Below, in pieces: positions 10,201 to 20,300 of a DNA stretch of 64,000 nt. The translations under genes were made by a program, and so were the position numbers. Origin of the DNA: Flavisolibacter ginsengisoli DSM 18119 (GTDB lineage: Bacteria; Bacteroidota; Bacteroidia; Chitinophagales; Chitinophagaceae); assembly GCF_900129295.1 (NCBI RefSeq), contig NZ_FQUU01000004.1, positions 124,001 to 188,000 on the forward strand, given 5' to 3'. Positions within the stretch are counted from its first letter, which is position 1. Each line of letters begins with the position of its first letter. The notes beneath the pieces were generated by a model that saw only the letters and a program-made list of their open reading frames with translations, was not told the origin of the DNA and did not search any database.

Positions 10201-10683
10201 ATCAGTGCCTTTTTCCAGGGCGTAGGTAGCCGCCAAATATGGGGTGACGGAATGCTTGCTATCGCAGGATTTAATTCCGGTGATGGTGCCATGCCTGAAG
10301 CTTTTGCTGGCAATTACTGGAGGCCTGATAATACAGGAGCATTTTATCCTGCTGCATATAATAATGCAGGTAGTAATGCTGCCAATAACATGCAGGTTCA
10401 GGACAGGTATCTTTTGGATATGTCCTATCTCCGTTTGAAAAACTTCACAGTGGGTTATTCTCTGCCAAAATCCCTGATGAATAAAGCCAGGATTAACTCC
10501 TTAAGAGTATATGTAGGTCTTGAAAACTTTATTACATGGGATCATTTAGGAGATCTGCCAATAGATCCTGAAACTATCAGCGGATACTCTATGTGGAATG
10601 GTTCGAACTATAATTCAGGTCGCACAGGAATGGGAGTTCCGGCCTTTAAAAGTGTTTCAGTTGGTGCACAATTAAATTTTTAA
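7258..10683 (+). CDS. SusC/RagA-family TonB-dependent outer-membrane transporter
   Basis: I chose the ATG at 7258 because it opens directly into a signal peptide (MRRLLQLAFLSIG..., ending FSGLAQE). An in-frame ATG at 7201 would add 19 residues before it. After the signal come a carboxypeptidase-regulatory-like domain (ISGKVTGDDGTPLIGVTV), a plug domain containing the SusC signature LEDVVVVGYSTQKRGNLTGAV, and a long 22-strand-type barrel ending in an aromatic residue. At 1141 residues the length is normal. It forms the outer-membrane channel for a glycan or peptide captured by the SusD partner downstream, with energy from TonB. Substrate unknown; no carbohydrate hydrolase is adjacent. Confidence 0.92.
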   Translation: MRRLLQLAFLSIGMLLFGFSGLAQERPISGKVTGDDGTPLIGVTVLIKGTDRATQTDAEGRFTISAHTGQTLHFSSVGYNAQDAVIGEGNVVSMKLTTSSSNALEDVVVVGYSTQKRGNLTGAVSTIDVKKTLGGRPIADVGRGLQGAATGLSVTIPSGEVGSDPIIKIRGQLGSLQGGSSPLILLDNVEIPSIQVVNPNDIASITVLKDAASASIYGSKASFGVILITTKKGSGTGKPQINYSNNFSFQNVWKDLKMADVDGLRYTVDAAERIGVTTPTGAFYYVDRASYERAVEWKEKYGSTVGANDPTVFGRDWYVQGPSNQKMGVRTYDPYDYMVREWAPTQQHDLSVGLTQGKTSYNLGLGLLDQSGMMRPAKADKFSRYNVSMKISSDINKYLTIRGGALYSRRNKEYAYATSSTTADPWYYLYRWSSLYPLGRDENGDLIRSPYSEIASANTANILQNYANYSLGATVNITNNWKVDFDYTFSNQDETWKRPGTRFTARNSWAAPKARLDADGNPVYVDSTGKVVSSTAPGATRAFDLSYDTYTSAGSNPDHFARTATNFFSNTINALTTYNLKFKEDHAFKFILGINRVTATTEWQSSQVTNMLDISNPQIPFGIGTATIDGDKRWESQLGYFGRINYAFQNKYLLEGNLRYDGSSKFPKELWWRWYPSVSAGWVASEESFMKWTKPVVSSLKFRGSWGSIGDQSVSNRLYLPIMPNGQSTWINGSRVSYVGSPAAIDANIQWQDIISKNVGVDLGLLNNKINISFDLFERNTENMIVPQEGIPLTFGTNAPLGNYGALSTKGWELSLDFNHRFDNGLGINVRGNISDAKSILTSYGSGTQVTSNYNGKTIGEIWGYRTDRLYQNEDFELDANGKPILITLTPAESALYAGKKAYKLKAGPNGKMPVYQAFLQNSSNFFFGPGDVKFRDVNGDGEINNGKGTLADHGDLEMIGNSTPRYEYGFRLGADFKGFDISAFFQGVGSRQIWGDGMLAIAGFNSGDGAMPEAFAGNYWRPDNTGAFYPAAYNNAGSNAANNMQVQDRYLLDMSYLRLKNFTVGYSLPKSLMNKARINSLRVYVGLENFITWDHLGDLPIDPETISGYSMWNGSNYNSGRTGMGVPAFKSVSVGAQLNF

Positions 10684-10691
10684 AAACTATC

Positions 10692-12530
10692 ATGATGAAA
10701 TTTTCTAAATATCTCTATAGCTTATTAGCTTGTGTAGTCTTCCTTTCATGTAATAAGGAAGTATTGGACCGACCACCTCTTACTGATATTATTGATGGCC
10801 CCAACTTTTGGCGGAATGAGAACGATGCCCGCTTGTATGCCAATGCTTTTTATACCAATTATTTTACTGGTTATAATTCATCTTTTACTGCAGATTATAC
10901 ACCGGTAAGAGGATATACGTTTTCCGATGATCTCACCGGTAAGAATGTGCAGTCAAATTTTGAAAGCAGTGTTCCCACTTCAAGGGGCTCCACTTCTGAA
11001 GCTGCTTCATGGATGACTCAGTATGCAGGGCCTACGTGGGATTTCGCATGGGTGCGCAAATCAAATATTTTTATTGACCGGCTGGACAATGTAGTAAAAC
11101 CTAAGATCTCTGAAGAGGCTTATAACCATTGGATGGCTGTAGCAAAATTCTTCAGGGGATTTGAATACAGTCGTTTGGTTAGTGTGTTTGGAGATGTACC
11201 CTATTTTGATAAGGAAGTATCAAACACTGATCTAGCCACTTTATACAAGGATAGGGATGACAGGGGAGTTGTGATGGATAAAGTCTATGATGATTTCAAA
11301 TTTGTACTCGCCAACATTCGGGTTGATGATGGGCCCCAGAATTTGAATAAAAACATTGCTGCTGCTTTTATTTCACGGTTCATGCTGTTTGAAGGTACCT
11401 ACCAGCATTATCACAACTTAGACGCCGCCAGAGCAAAGAAATACCTTGAGTTTGCGGTGGAAGCTGCAGAAATTGTAATGAATAGTGGTAAATACAATTT
11501 CAGCAAGGATTTTAAATCTTTATTCGCCTCTGAAAGCCTGGCCGGACATCCTGAGGTACTTCTTTACAGGGTATATGATGCCGCTTTGAATATTACCCAC
11601 AGTATTGGTTCTTATTCAAACGGAACCGAGGTAGTTGGTGTTGATCCCAATCTGGTTTTAATCAAATCATTTATTGCCAATGATGGAAAAGTTTGGCAAA
11701 ATTCTGATGTTCCTGAAGCAAGTAGCTTTGAGATTGCTGATTTAGTAAAAACAAGAGACCCTCGTTTCGAAGCTTCTTTCATTGATAAAGTTAATGGAGC
11801 GTCAGCAACGCTTCTTTATGGCTATAAGTTTGCATCTAGGGAAGCAATAACTTATATTGGAAAAACATATCCTGCTGCATGGGGAAGCAATACCAATACC
11901 AGTGATGCTCCTGTTATGCGCCTGGCGGAGGTAGTATTGAACTGGATCGAAGCTAAAGCCGTTTTAGCACAATACTACGGTGGTCCTGCAGTTAGCCAGG
12001 GCGACCTTGATAAATCAATTAATGCCATTCGTAATCGTCCTTTAGATGCAGCAGCTATTGCAAAAGGCGTGAAAAAGACTGCTCCCCTTATGTTGGCTGC
12101 TCTTCCAGATGATCCTGCCCGCGATGCAGATGTCCCAGCCTTGATTTGGGAAATACGTAGAGAAAGGAGAATGGAATTTGTATTTGAGCATACAAGGTTA
12201 TTAGATCTTAAGCGTTGGAAAAAATTGCAGTATATGGATTTCAGCACCAATCCTGATTATTTCCTTGGCCCTTGGGTGAACGTTAAAGCTGAAATACCCA
12301 GCTATCTTACAACAGCAAACAAGGGTAAAGTAAGAGTCAAGAAGGAAGATGGCACCATTGTTACCTGGGATGGTACTAATGCAGATGCAATGGTAGGCTA
12401 CTGGATGGTAGAGAATGCCCAAAACAGGCTTTCTTTTACTGACAAATCATACTTGTCACCTGTTGGACAATCGCAGATCATTCAATACCAGGAAAAGGGC
12501 TATACCCTTACCCAGACAACGGGCTGGTAA
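10692..12530 (+). CDS. SusD/RagB-family nutrient-binding outer-membrane lipoprotein
   Basis: A 612-residue protein with a lipoprotein signal ([10 protein letters not shown]; lipid-bearing Cys about residue 20). The SusD fold is recognised from [20 protein letters not shown] and from the C-terminal [20 protein letters not shown] motif. It starts eight bases after the SusC stop, the standard SusCD pair. It would form the lid over the SusC barrel on the cell surface. A strong terminator follows at 12551, so the pair probably forms one transcription unit, perhaps led by the DeoR gene. Confidence 0.92.
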   Translation: MMKFSKYLYSLLACVVFLSCNKEVLDRPPLTDIIDGPNFWRNENDARLYANAFYTNYFTGYNSSFTADYTPVRGYTFSDDLTGKNVQSNFESSVPTSRGSTSEAASWMTQYAGPTWDFAWVRKSNIFIDRLDNVVKPKISEEAYNHWMAVAKFFRGFEYSRLVSVFGDVPYFDKEVSNTDLATLYKDRDDRGVVMDKVYDDFKFVLANIRVDDGPQNLNKNIAAAFISRFMLFEGTYQHYHNLDAARAKKYLEFAVEAAEIVMNSGKYNFSKDFKSLFASESLAGHPEVLLYRVYDAALNITHSIGSYSNGTEVVGVDPNLVLIKSFIANDGKVWQNSDVPEASSFEIADLVKTRDPRFEASFIDKVNGASATLLYGYKFASREAITYIGKTYPAAWGSNTNTSDAPVMRLAEVVLNWIEAKAVLAQYYGGPAVSQGDLDKSINAIRNRPLDAAAIAKGVKKTAPLMLAALPDDPARDADVPALIWEIRRERRMEFVFEHTRLLDLKRWKKLQYMDFSTNPDYFLGPWVNVKAEIPSYLTTANKGKVRVKKEDGTIVTWDGTNADAMVGYWMVENAQNRLSFTDKSYLSPVGQSQIIQYQEKGYTLTQTTGW

Positions 12531-12550
12531 AAGTTCATAATTATTATTCT

Positions 12551-12587
12551 AATCGGAAGTCTCAGAAAGACTTCCGATTTTTCTTTT
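12551..12587 (+). terminator. Intrinsic terminator after susCD
   Basis: A 12-bp perfect stem, AATCGGAAGTCT (12551-12562) with AGACTTCCGATT (12568-12579), has a five-base loop and a following TTTCTTTT run. Confidence 0.85.
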
Positions 12588-12601
12588 ACTTATCTATAAC
12601 C

Positions 12602-14449
12602 ATGAAAAAGCTTCTCTTATCCCTTCTCATATTATTTTCTTTAAGCCAATTATTTGCACAAAATACCCCGCTGACTTTCGTTCATTTGACTGACACTCAT
12701 GTGGGTAGCGGCACCGGTGCAGAAGATCTGCGCAGAACTGTTACAGACATCAATCAAAATGATTCAATACAATTTGTTGTCATCTCCGGCGACATAACAG
12801 AGTTTGGCGCTGATGCTGAAATACAGCTGGCCAAACAAATCCTTGACAGCCTGAATAAACCCTGGTATATCATTCCAGGCAACCATGATGGCAACTGGTC
12901 AGAAAGTGGCGCCAATACCTTCAAGAAAGTATTTGGTAATGAAACCTTTAATTTCCAAAAAGGTGGATATTATTTTATTGGAACCAATTGCGGGCCTAAT
13001 ATGAGAATGGGTCCCGGGCAAATTCCAAGGGAAAACATTGTCTGGCTTGATTCTGCCCTGCAAACCATACCCGGTAATGCACCCATTATATTCGTAAACC
13101 ACTATCCCCAGGATTCTTCATTGAACAATTGGTTTGAAGCCATCGACAGGTTGAAAAAGAAGAATATTCAGTTAATACTATGTGGTCACGGCCATGCCAA
13201 CCATAAACTCAATTTTGAGGGTATACCTGCAGTAATGGGCCGGTCAAACCTGAGGGCAAAGGATGAAGTGGGAGGATACAATATTGTGAACATCTCTAAC
13301 AACCAGGTCAGCTACCAGGTCAGGATACCTGCAGTACAAACAAAACCTGTATGGTTAACACTTCCATTGGAAGACCATGATTTTGCAAATGCTACTGTAA
13401 ATTATCCGCGTCCCTCCTATGCTGTTAATGATAGTTTCCCACAGGTAAAGGAAAAATGGAATTACCAGGACAACAGTGATATTGGTTCAGGTACGGCATA
13501 TTATGATGACCTTGTATTCACCACTAATACCAATGGAGAGATATTGGCCATTAAAAAGAAAAACGGAAAGGTTAAATGGAAGTTTAAGACCGGTGGAAAG
13601 ATCTATTCCATACCTGCGGTAAAAGATGGACTGGTAATCTCAGGCTCCTCAGATGACTATATCTATGCGCTTTCAGCTAAAAATGGCAAACTTGCCTGGA
13701 AATATAAAACAGAAAAAGCTGTACTAGGCAACCCTGTAATCCATCAAAATGCCGTTTATATTGGAGGTTCTGATGGGCACTTCAGGAAGTTGGACCTCCA
13801 TAAAGGCATCCTTCTTTGGGACTTTGCTAATGTTAAAGGATTTGTGGTAACCAAGCCATTAATCTATAATAACAGAATTCTATTCGGTTGCTGGAATAAT
13901 GATTTCTATTGCCTGGATATAGCAACAGGTAACTTAATATGGAAATGGAACAATGGAAGTTCAAACCGGATGTTCTCACCTGCTGCCTGTTTTCCCGTTG
14001 CCACGCATAACAGAATATTCATTGTAGCACCAGACAGGTATATGACCGCACTGGATGCAGCTACCGGTGACGTCATCTGGAGAAAACAGATACCTGAAAT
14101 AAAAGTTAGGGAATCTATGGGATTATCAAAGGACAGTTCCATGGTATTTGTAAAAACAATGCAGGGCTTTGTAGAAGGAATTTCTACTACTGCAAATGAT
14201 ATGACTTCAATATGGAAAGCAGATGTTTCCCTTGGCTACGAGATATGTCCTACTGCAATTGTTCAAAAGAATAACACTGTTTTTGTACCAACACAATCAG
14301 GTGTAACAGTGGCGCTTGACAGGGTTAGCGGAAAGGTTTTATGGAAACACAAAACATCAAACTGTTTAATAACTAACCTGCTACCTGTTGGCAATAAAGA
14401 AATTTTAGTCACCACCATGGATGGTAAAATAAGTTTACTCCAGTTTTAA
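12602..14449 (+). CDS. Secreted calcineurin-like phosphoesterase fused to a PQQ-type beta-propeller
   Basis: A 615-residue protein with a signal peptide (about 1-19, ending LFAQ). Residues about 24-225 form a metallophosphoesterase with all expected metal-ligand blocks: [31 protein letters not shown] and LCGHGHANH. From about residue 290 the chain changes to a PQQ-like propeller with repeated blades such as [20 protein letters not shown] and [20 protein letters not shown]. The first part should hydrolyse phosphodiesters or monoesters outside the cytoplasm. The propeller may bind substrate, cofactor or a partner. It follows the SusCD pair on the same strand but after a terminator, so it probably has its own promoter. 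Substrate unknown. Confidence 0.85.
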   Translation: MKKLLLSLLILFSLSQLFAQNTPLTFVHLTDTHVGSGTGAEDLRRTVTDINQNDSIQFVVISGDITEFGADAEIQLAKQILDSLNKPWYIIPGNHDGNWSESGANTFKKVFGNETFNFQKGGYYFIGTNCGPNMRMGPGQIPRENIVWLDSALQTIPGNAPIIFVNHYPQDSSLNNWFEAIDRLKKKNIQLILCGHGHANHKLNFEGIPAVMGRSNLRAKDEVGGYNIVNISNNQVSYQVRIPAVQTKPVWLTLPLEDHDFANATVNYPRPSYAVNDSFPQVKEKWNYQDNSDIGSGTAYYDDLVFTTNTNGEILAIKKKNGKVKWKFKTGGKIYSIPAVKDGLVISGSSDDYIYALSAKNGKLAWKYKTEKAVLGNPVIHQNAVYIGGSDGHFRKLDLHKGILLWDFANVKGFVVTKPLIYNNRILFGCWNNDFYCLDIATGNLIWKWNNGSSNRMFSPAACFPVATHNRIFIVAPDRYMTALDAATGDVIWRKQIPEIKVRESMGLSKDSSMVFVKTMQGFVEGISTTANDMTSIWKADVSLGYEICPTAIVQKNNTVFVPTQSGVTVALDRVSGKVLWKHKTSNCLITNLLPVGNKEILVTTMDGKISLLQF

Positions 14450-14466
14450 TACTTAAATTAATAGTA

Positions 14467-14506
14467 AAAGAGGCAACAAATTTAGATTGTTGCCTCTTTT
14501 TTATTG
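14467..14506. terminator. Bidirectional terminator between convergent genes
   Basis: Stem AAAGAGGCAACAA (14467-14479) pairs perfectly with TTGTTGCCTCTTT (14487-14499) and continues into T-rich sequence. It sits between the phosphoesterase gene and the minus-strand nucleoside-recognition gene and can serve both. Confidence 0.8.
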
Positions 14507-14516
14507 TATTCATTTA

Positions 14517-15917
14517 CTAACGTCCAAAGAACATATAAGCCAGCAATATGGCAGTAATAACTCCCACAAGATCAGCTAAAAGCATAGCCCCTACAGCATA
14601 CCTTGTATCCTTGATGTTTACGGCACCAAAGTAAACTGCGATCACGTAAAAAGTGGTATCTGAAGCGCCTTGCATAATGCTTGACAATCTACCTGGAAAA
14701 GAATCAGCACCAAAGGTGGTCATTGTACTTACCATCATACCACGTGCACCGCCGCCGCTTAGGGGTCTTATGAGGGCCGTTGGCAAGGCATCTACGAACC
14801 GGGTATCCATTCCCAGGAAAGCAAAAAATGTTTTCATACCATCAATGACCATATCGAAACTGCCACTGGTCCGTAATAAACTTATAGCCACCAACATACC
14901 CACCAGGTAAGGAATGATCTTGACCGCAGTTTCAAATCCTCCTTTGGCCCCATCAATAAAAGCATCAAAAACATCGATTCTTTTATAAAGAGCACCTAAA
15001 ATGATCAGCAGGAATATCAAAAGAATAAGCCCATTGCTTAAAATACTGGAGAATGTCTGGAGACCATCTACACTTAACCTGTTTAGATAAATGACCAGCA
15101 AAACAATGAGTGCAGAAAACCCACCCACCCAGGCTATTATAACAGGCTGAAAAAGATTGATCTTTTGTTTATATGATACAATAAACATGGCAGCCATAGT
15201 GGCCACAAAAGTTGTGATCATACAGGGAACAAATATATCTGTAGGATTTGCAGATCTTAAAGCGGCTCTGACTGCTATTACACTAACAGGTATTAAGGAA
15301 AATCCTGCGGCGTGAAGGCATAAAAACATGATCTGGGCATTAGATGCTCTTTCTGCACTTGGGTTGATTTCCTGCAGGCTTTGCATGGCTTTTAATCCAA
15401 AAGGCGTAGCCGCATTGTCTAATCCTAAAAGATTGGCAGAAAAATTCATCATCATATGGCCCATAGCGGGGTGCCCTTTTGGAAGCTCAGGAAAAAGCTT
15501 TGAGAAAAACGGACCAATAATCTTAGACAATAACCTGATGCCCCCTGCCCTTTCCGCAATGCTCATAAAACCCATAAACAAAGCCATAATACCAATCAAT
15601 CCGATACTGATGTTCACGGCGCTTTTGCAGGTTTCAATAATTCCATCAGCATTCTGTAACTGGTAATATTCCAGCTTGCCATTGCCTGTTCGTTTTACTG
15701 AAGCATTACCCACAGCCATATATCCAAGGGAGTCCAACTGGTGAAGTTGTATTTCAGAGAAAGTTGTGGTATCAGTTTGCCTTAGATGTATCGTATCCCC
15801 GCTTTTGCCGGTAACCATTGAGCTGAAAATTACCTTATTGTCCGATGCGACAATCCTTATAGAGGCCACTAAAACTGCAATAATTACAAAGGCCGACCAG
15901 ATTCTGCTTAACGCCAT
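14517..15917 (-). CDS. Nucleoside-recognition (Gate) domain membrane protein, SpmA-SpmB fusion type
   Basis: A 466-residue membrane protein with two Gate-type domains. The first (about 95-225) contains GIMALFMGFMSIAERAGGI and NLLGLDNAATPFGLKAMQSL; the second (about 325-465) contains FETAVKIIPYLVGMLVAI and RPLSGGGARGMM. In Firmicutes these are two proteins, SpmA and SpmB, tied to spore maturation; non-sporing Bacteroidota carry them fused. An extracytoplasmic insertion of about 60 residues follows the first membrane segment. The transported or sensed substrate is not known, so the spore name should not be taken as function. Confidence 0.8.
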   Translation of the reverse strand: MALSRIWSAFVIIAVLVASIRIVASDNKVIFSSMVTGKSGDTIHLRQTDTTTFSEIQLHQLDSLGYMAVGNASVKRTGNGKLEYYQLQNADGIIETCKSAVNISIGLIGIMALFMGFMSIAERAGGIRLLSKIIGPFFSKLFPELPKGHPAMGHMMMNFSANLLGLDNAATPFGLKAMQSLQEINPSAERASNAQIMFLCLHAAGFSLIPVSVIAVRAALRSANPTDIFVPCMITTFVATMAAMFIVSYKQKINLFQPVIIAWVGGFSALIVLLVIYLNRLSVDGLQTFSSILSNGLILLIFLLIILGALYKRIDVFDAFIDGAKGGFETAVKIIPYLVGMLVAISLLRTSGSFDMVIDGMKTFFAFLGMDTRFVDALPTALIRPLSGGGARGMMVSTMTTFGADSFPGRLSSIMQGASDTTFYVIAVYFGAVNIKDTRYAVGAMLLADLVGVITAILLAYMFFGR

Positions 15918-16018
15918 ACTGAAGGTTTGAGGTTAAAGGCCAGGGATTTAAGGTTGTGCAACCCCTTGGTTGTCACCTTTACCACCTTCCTTTTTTGGGT
16001 TTGAAGTTAAACGTTTCA

Positions 16019-16052
16019 TTTGGAAATCGGCAACAGCATATGCTTATCTTTG
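16019..16052 (+). promoter_or_regulatory. Putative promoter for ychF
   Basis: TATCTTTG (16045-16052) matches the TAnnTTTG -7 box exactly. TTTG at 16019-16022 could be the -33 element with a 22-base spacer, slightly long. The predicted transcript leader is about 85 bases. Confidence 0.5.
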
Positions 16053-16143
16053 CGTCCCGAAAAAATAGCTGGTGGTTAACTGGTACTTAATTGTTCTTAT
16101 ATGAAGATTAATCCCGGCGAAACATAAATAAGAAATTCGAATT

Positions 16144-17241
16144 ATGGCGTTACAAGCAGGTATAGTAGGACTACCCAACGTAGGAAAATCAACCTTATTC
16201 AATGCTGTGAGCAATAGTGCCAAGGCGCAGGCCAGCAACTACCGCTTTTGCACTATTGATCCTAATGTGGGACTGGTAGATGTTCCGGATGCACGATTGA
16301 ATAAACTGGCAGAACTGGTTCAACCAAACAGGGTGGTTCCAACACAAATAGAGATCGTAGACATCGCAGGCCTTGTACGTGGTGCCAGCAAAGGCGAAGG
16401 ATTGGGAAACAAATTCCTGGGAAACATTAGGGAAGTGGATGCCATTATTCATGTGATCCGATGTTTTGAGGATGAAAATGTACTGCGCGAGGAAGGAGCC
16501 ATTAACCCGGTAAGTGATAAAGAGATCATTGATACCGAATTACAATTAAAAGACCTGGAAAGTGTAGAAAAGAAATTGAGCCGTGCAGAAAAGATGGCTA
16601 AAACAGATCCAAAGGCGAAGGTGGAATTAGATATTTTACAGCGTTGTAAAACCCATCTTGAACAAGGGAAAAGTATTCGCTCTCTTGGCCTGGATAAAGA
16701 TGAGCAGGCAGCTATTGCAGATCTTTTCCTGCTTACTTCCAAGCCGGTTCTTTATGTTGCCAATGTGGATGAAGCTTCCATGCACACAGGCAACAAATAT
16801 TCCGAGATGTTGAAAGAGGCTGTAAAAAATGAAGATGCACAGGTGATCATAATGAACAACAATGTGGAAGCGCAGATCTCAGAATTGGAAAATAAAGAAG
16901 ATCAGCAAATGTTTATGGAAGAATATGGTATGAAGGAACCTGCATTAGACCGTTTGATCCACTCTGCCTATAAATTACTGACTTTGCAAACTTATTTTAC
17001 TGCAGGCGTTCAGGAAGTTAGGGCCTGGACAATTCATGAAGGCTGGAAAGCTCCCCAGGCTGCAAGTGTTATCCATACTGACTTTGAAAAAGGCTTTATA
17101 AAAGCAGAAGTGATCAGCTATGATGATTTTGTAAAATTTGGATCAGAGGCTGCAGCCAGGGAAGCAGGCAGGTTACGCATTGAAGGAAAGGAGTACATCG
17201 TTAAGGACGGTGATGTGATGCATTTCAGGTTTAATGTGTGA
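16144..17241 (+). CDS. ychF: YchF/Ola1-type redox-regulated ATPase
   Basis: A 365-residue protein, the normal length. Walker A is GLPNVGKST (residues 8-16), and the switch region is DIAGLVRGASKGEGLGN. The base-recognition motif is NVDE (in YVANVDEAS) instead of NKxD, which in this family changes specificity from GTP to ATP. A helical insertion (about 130-200) and a C-terminal TGS domain (ending IVKDGDVMHFRFNV) complete the architecture. Family members bind ribosomes and affect stress responses. It stands alone, with its own promoter-like box upstream and a hairpin downstream. Confidence 0.95.
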   Translation: MALQAGIVGLPNVGKSTLFNAVSNSAKAQASNYRFCTIDPNVGLVDVPDARLNKLAELVQPNRVVPTQIEIVDIAGLVRGASKGEGLGNKFLGNIREVDAIIHVIRCFEDENVLREEGAINPVSDKEIIDTELQLKDLESVEKKLSRAEKMAKTDPKAKVELDILQRCKTHLEQGKSIRSLGLDKDEQAAIADLFLLTSKPVLYVANVDEASMHTGNKYSEMLKEAVKNEDAQVIIMNNNVEAQISELENKEDQQMFMEEYGMKEPALDRLIHSAYKLLTLQTYFTAGVQEVRAWTIHEGWKAPQAASVIHTDFEKGFIKAEVISYDDFVKFGSEAAAREAGRLRIEGKEYIVKDGDVMHFRFNV

Positions 17242-17269
17242 GAAATATTAGAAATAATTAAATTGCTAG

Positions 17270-17311
17270 AAACAAAGAGCTTTCATACATGAAGGCTCTT
17301 TTGTTTATTAT
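17270..17311. terminator. Terminator hairpin between ychF and the minus-strand outer-membrane gene
   Basis: AAACAAAGAGC plus TTTCA pairs with TGAA plus GGCTCTTTTGTTT (about 17270-17306) with one wobble and one bulge around a TACA loop. It has T-rich flanks and lies between convergent stops. Confidence 0.6.
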
Positions 17312-17363
17312 TTGTTGCTATAACTTGAATTTATAAGTAAGGATTATCGCAAGAATGCAATTT

Positions 17364-20300
17364 TCAGAATAAGGCCCTGATGGCAGCTCTACCTACATGC
17401 ACCGTTCGAGCTTCGCCAGGCTTTCTACCCTCATATTGGAAATTTAACTCCACATTGTTCAATAAGCGCTTGGTGAAATCAATAGACCATAAATAGTTTG
17501 CGCCCGGAAGCAAACCATCCAGCATTATATAGCTCACAGTAGTATTGGCAGGATAATCATACCTGATCTTGTTGTAGGTAAACTTTGCATTGATGGAGCT
17601 GTTTTGCAAAACATTGTATTTGGTCTCAAGGTTCAATGCATTGGATAGTGATCGCTCACCGCCATATTCAGGGGAATTTTCTTTTAATTCGTAACGATAA
17701 CTGGTTTGAATGCGGAATACCGTACCACGGATATAGGAAATCCTGGGTTCAGCATTATAAATGCTCAATGCATAATTGCGATTGGAAAAGCTTGAATTAG
17801 GAGTATACAATGCATTCAAACCCTTCTTTGAATTGATGTCAAGGGTAAGTGATGTGCTAAGGTTCCATCTTAACTTAGCTATCCAGTCATTGAGCTTGCG
17901 GCTTTCATATCCATAGGTTAGCAAGGCCTTTCCTGTGTTTTGTAAATTACTGATATCAACACCCCATTTACTTGAAAACCGATTAAAAGAAACCGTATTA
18001 ATAAAAGAAGTTGCCAATGTTAATAAAGCAGTATCTGAAATCTCATACTTAAATGGATTGAATTCAAAGTCACCCTTCGCAATCGATTTCTTGCTTTTTT
18101 GCATGGATGTTTGCCAGTTAAAGCGGCTGATGAATTTCCCTATATTACTTACACCCTCATAATTAAGCGCTGCTTTTGGATTGAATGAGAAGTTGTAATT
18201 CAGCGTGGTATAATTAGCCTTGGTAAATTGATTGGTAGGAATAAATATCCGTATGAATTTGGCCTGGTCCTGGAAAAGCGCTGTCTCAAATTCATTCAAT
18301 TGCTGGATGCCATCATTATTATAATCATTCCAGGTATATTGTCCCTGTCCTGCCGGCACTTCCAGGTAAGCAAAATCTCTTCTCTGCTCCTGCCCTGTTC
18401 CCAATTCATAAAGCACACTGCCTGTTAACAAGCCTTTCCATTCATTCACCAGGTATTCTGTCCGACCAAGAATGGTCTTGTCGTTTTCTTGCCTGGAAAA
18501 AGTATTATCATATACTTTCAATACTCTATAAGTGGCATTGAATAAAAGCTGGTGCTTGCTGCTTTGCACTATCTCTGCCTGGAAATTTACATTATAACTT
18601 CTGTCTGCCTTAACCATTTCCTTACTGCGGGGGTATTTATCTGCCCTGGTGAAAAAGGTTACCCCATATTTGTTCTTTTTCTTCTCATTTGATTTCAGGT
18701 AGGCAGTATAGGTATCAAATGAAAAACTCTGGAGACCAAGCGTATCTTTTACTTTATCCCTTACATCGTTTTTCTCTAATGCATATTTAAACCCAAGCTT
18801 CAGTGAGCCCAGCATTTTCAATTCCTTACTAATGTCTATAACAGGCCTGATATAACTACCCTTAGAGGAAATAGTATTGAATTGTGTTATAGCAAACTGG
18901 TTGGAAATACTCCATCCAAACCAGTTGGCAGAATGTTGGACCAGGTTTTGAAAGCCCTTGTAGTTGTCACTGCGTTGATAACTCATGAACTGGTAACTCA
19001 ATCCATGGTTGTTTTTATCTTTTAAAGCCGTTGAAAAGCGGATAATGTTTTCTGTTGCGGGTTGAACTAATAATGGCAACCCCCAGTCACGACTGAATTC
19101 AACATATCTTAGTCGTTCCAGTGGTTTGAACTTTTTATCAACATGTTCCACATCAATATTGGAAGTCAGTGATAATTTTCCAGGTGAGCCCAGGGCAGTG
19201 ACATTGGTATATTGAACCTTTGTGGCTATACCCTTATCATCACCACCATCTTTTGATGAAAAAGTATTGACATCATTATTACTTAATGCAAACTCGGTTT
19301 TGATAGAATTGTTTTTATCAACCTGGTAGTCCGCCCCTATACTTATCAATTGCTGTTTCTTAGGGGTTACCAGTATCATTACCGGTTCATACCGCCCTTG
19401 CTTCATGCCATTCACCCGGGGAACAAAACGAAATACTTTTCCATTGGCACCATTAAATTCCGGAACATAATCACCATTACCCTGGCCCAGGTCTGTAAAT
19501 GACAAAGTATAACGGGCAACTGCAGGATCCACTGAATACTTATAGAAAGAATCTATAGTTATACCACTTGAATCATAAACTCTTTCGTAAAGGATCTTAT
19601 CCTTTGAGAAAGTGTCCAATGCCACTGTGGGATATAGTGCTTTCCCAATACTGTCTCCGACCTCATAGAGAAATTGTTTCTGGCGTGTATCCAGCGTCTG
19701 GTTGATCTGGGAATTCTTGGCGTCGCTGTTATTAAAGGCACTGACTTTCAATTTCAGCTTATCATTAATACCAATTTCCTGGTAAGCATATAAATTGGCA
19801 TTCAGGTAATTCCTGTCGGCATATTCAAACTCGATCTGTATCCTGGAATCTTTGGTGATCATCCGGTTTGGCATGAACGTTACTTCCGCCGTATTATAAT
19901 TGATAATATAGTCCCTGTCCTCTCCTCTTTGCAACAACTCACCATCCAGGTACACTCTTTCTGTATTGGCCAGTACAATAAAGAAGAATTCATTGTTAGC
20001 ACCCGTCAACCTGTATGGCCCCTGGTTGCCTTCCATTCCCTGCAATACATTCCTTGTAAATTTGCCTTTGGCAATAGATCCGCTAACCAACGTAGTTGAT
20101 TGAACTGAGGGTGAAAGATGTGATGTGGTTTGAAAGGATATTCCTTGTAATCTTTTATAAAAGTTAAGAAAATACATGTTGTTCTGCCTGATATCTATAT
20201 CCCCCAGGTTCAATTGCCAGTTCTTCTTTTTGAATTGCAGAAATACCTGGTCGAATTCGTTGAGCTGCTGGGTAGTGCCGTCGGGCTGTATGGGAATATT

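Noticed and set aside
14517-15917. Sporulation function
   Set aside because: The Gate-domain fusion is named after SpmA/SpmB but nothing else in the window suggests sporulation, and Bacteroidota do not form endospores.
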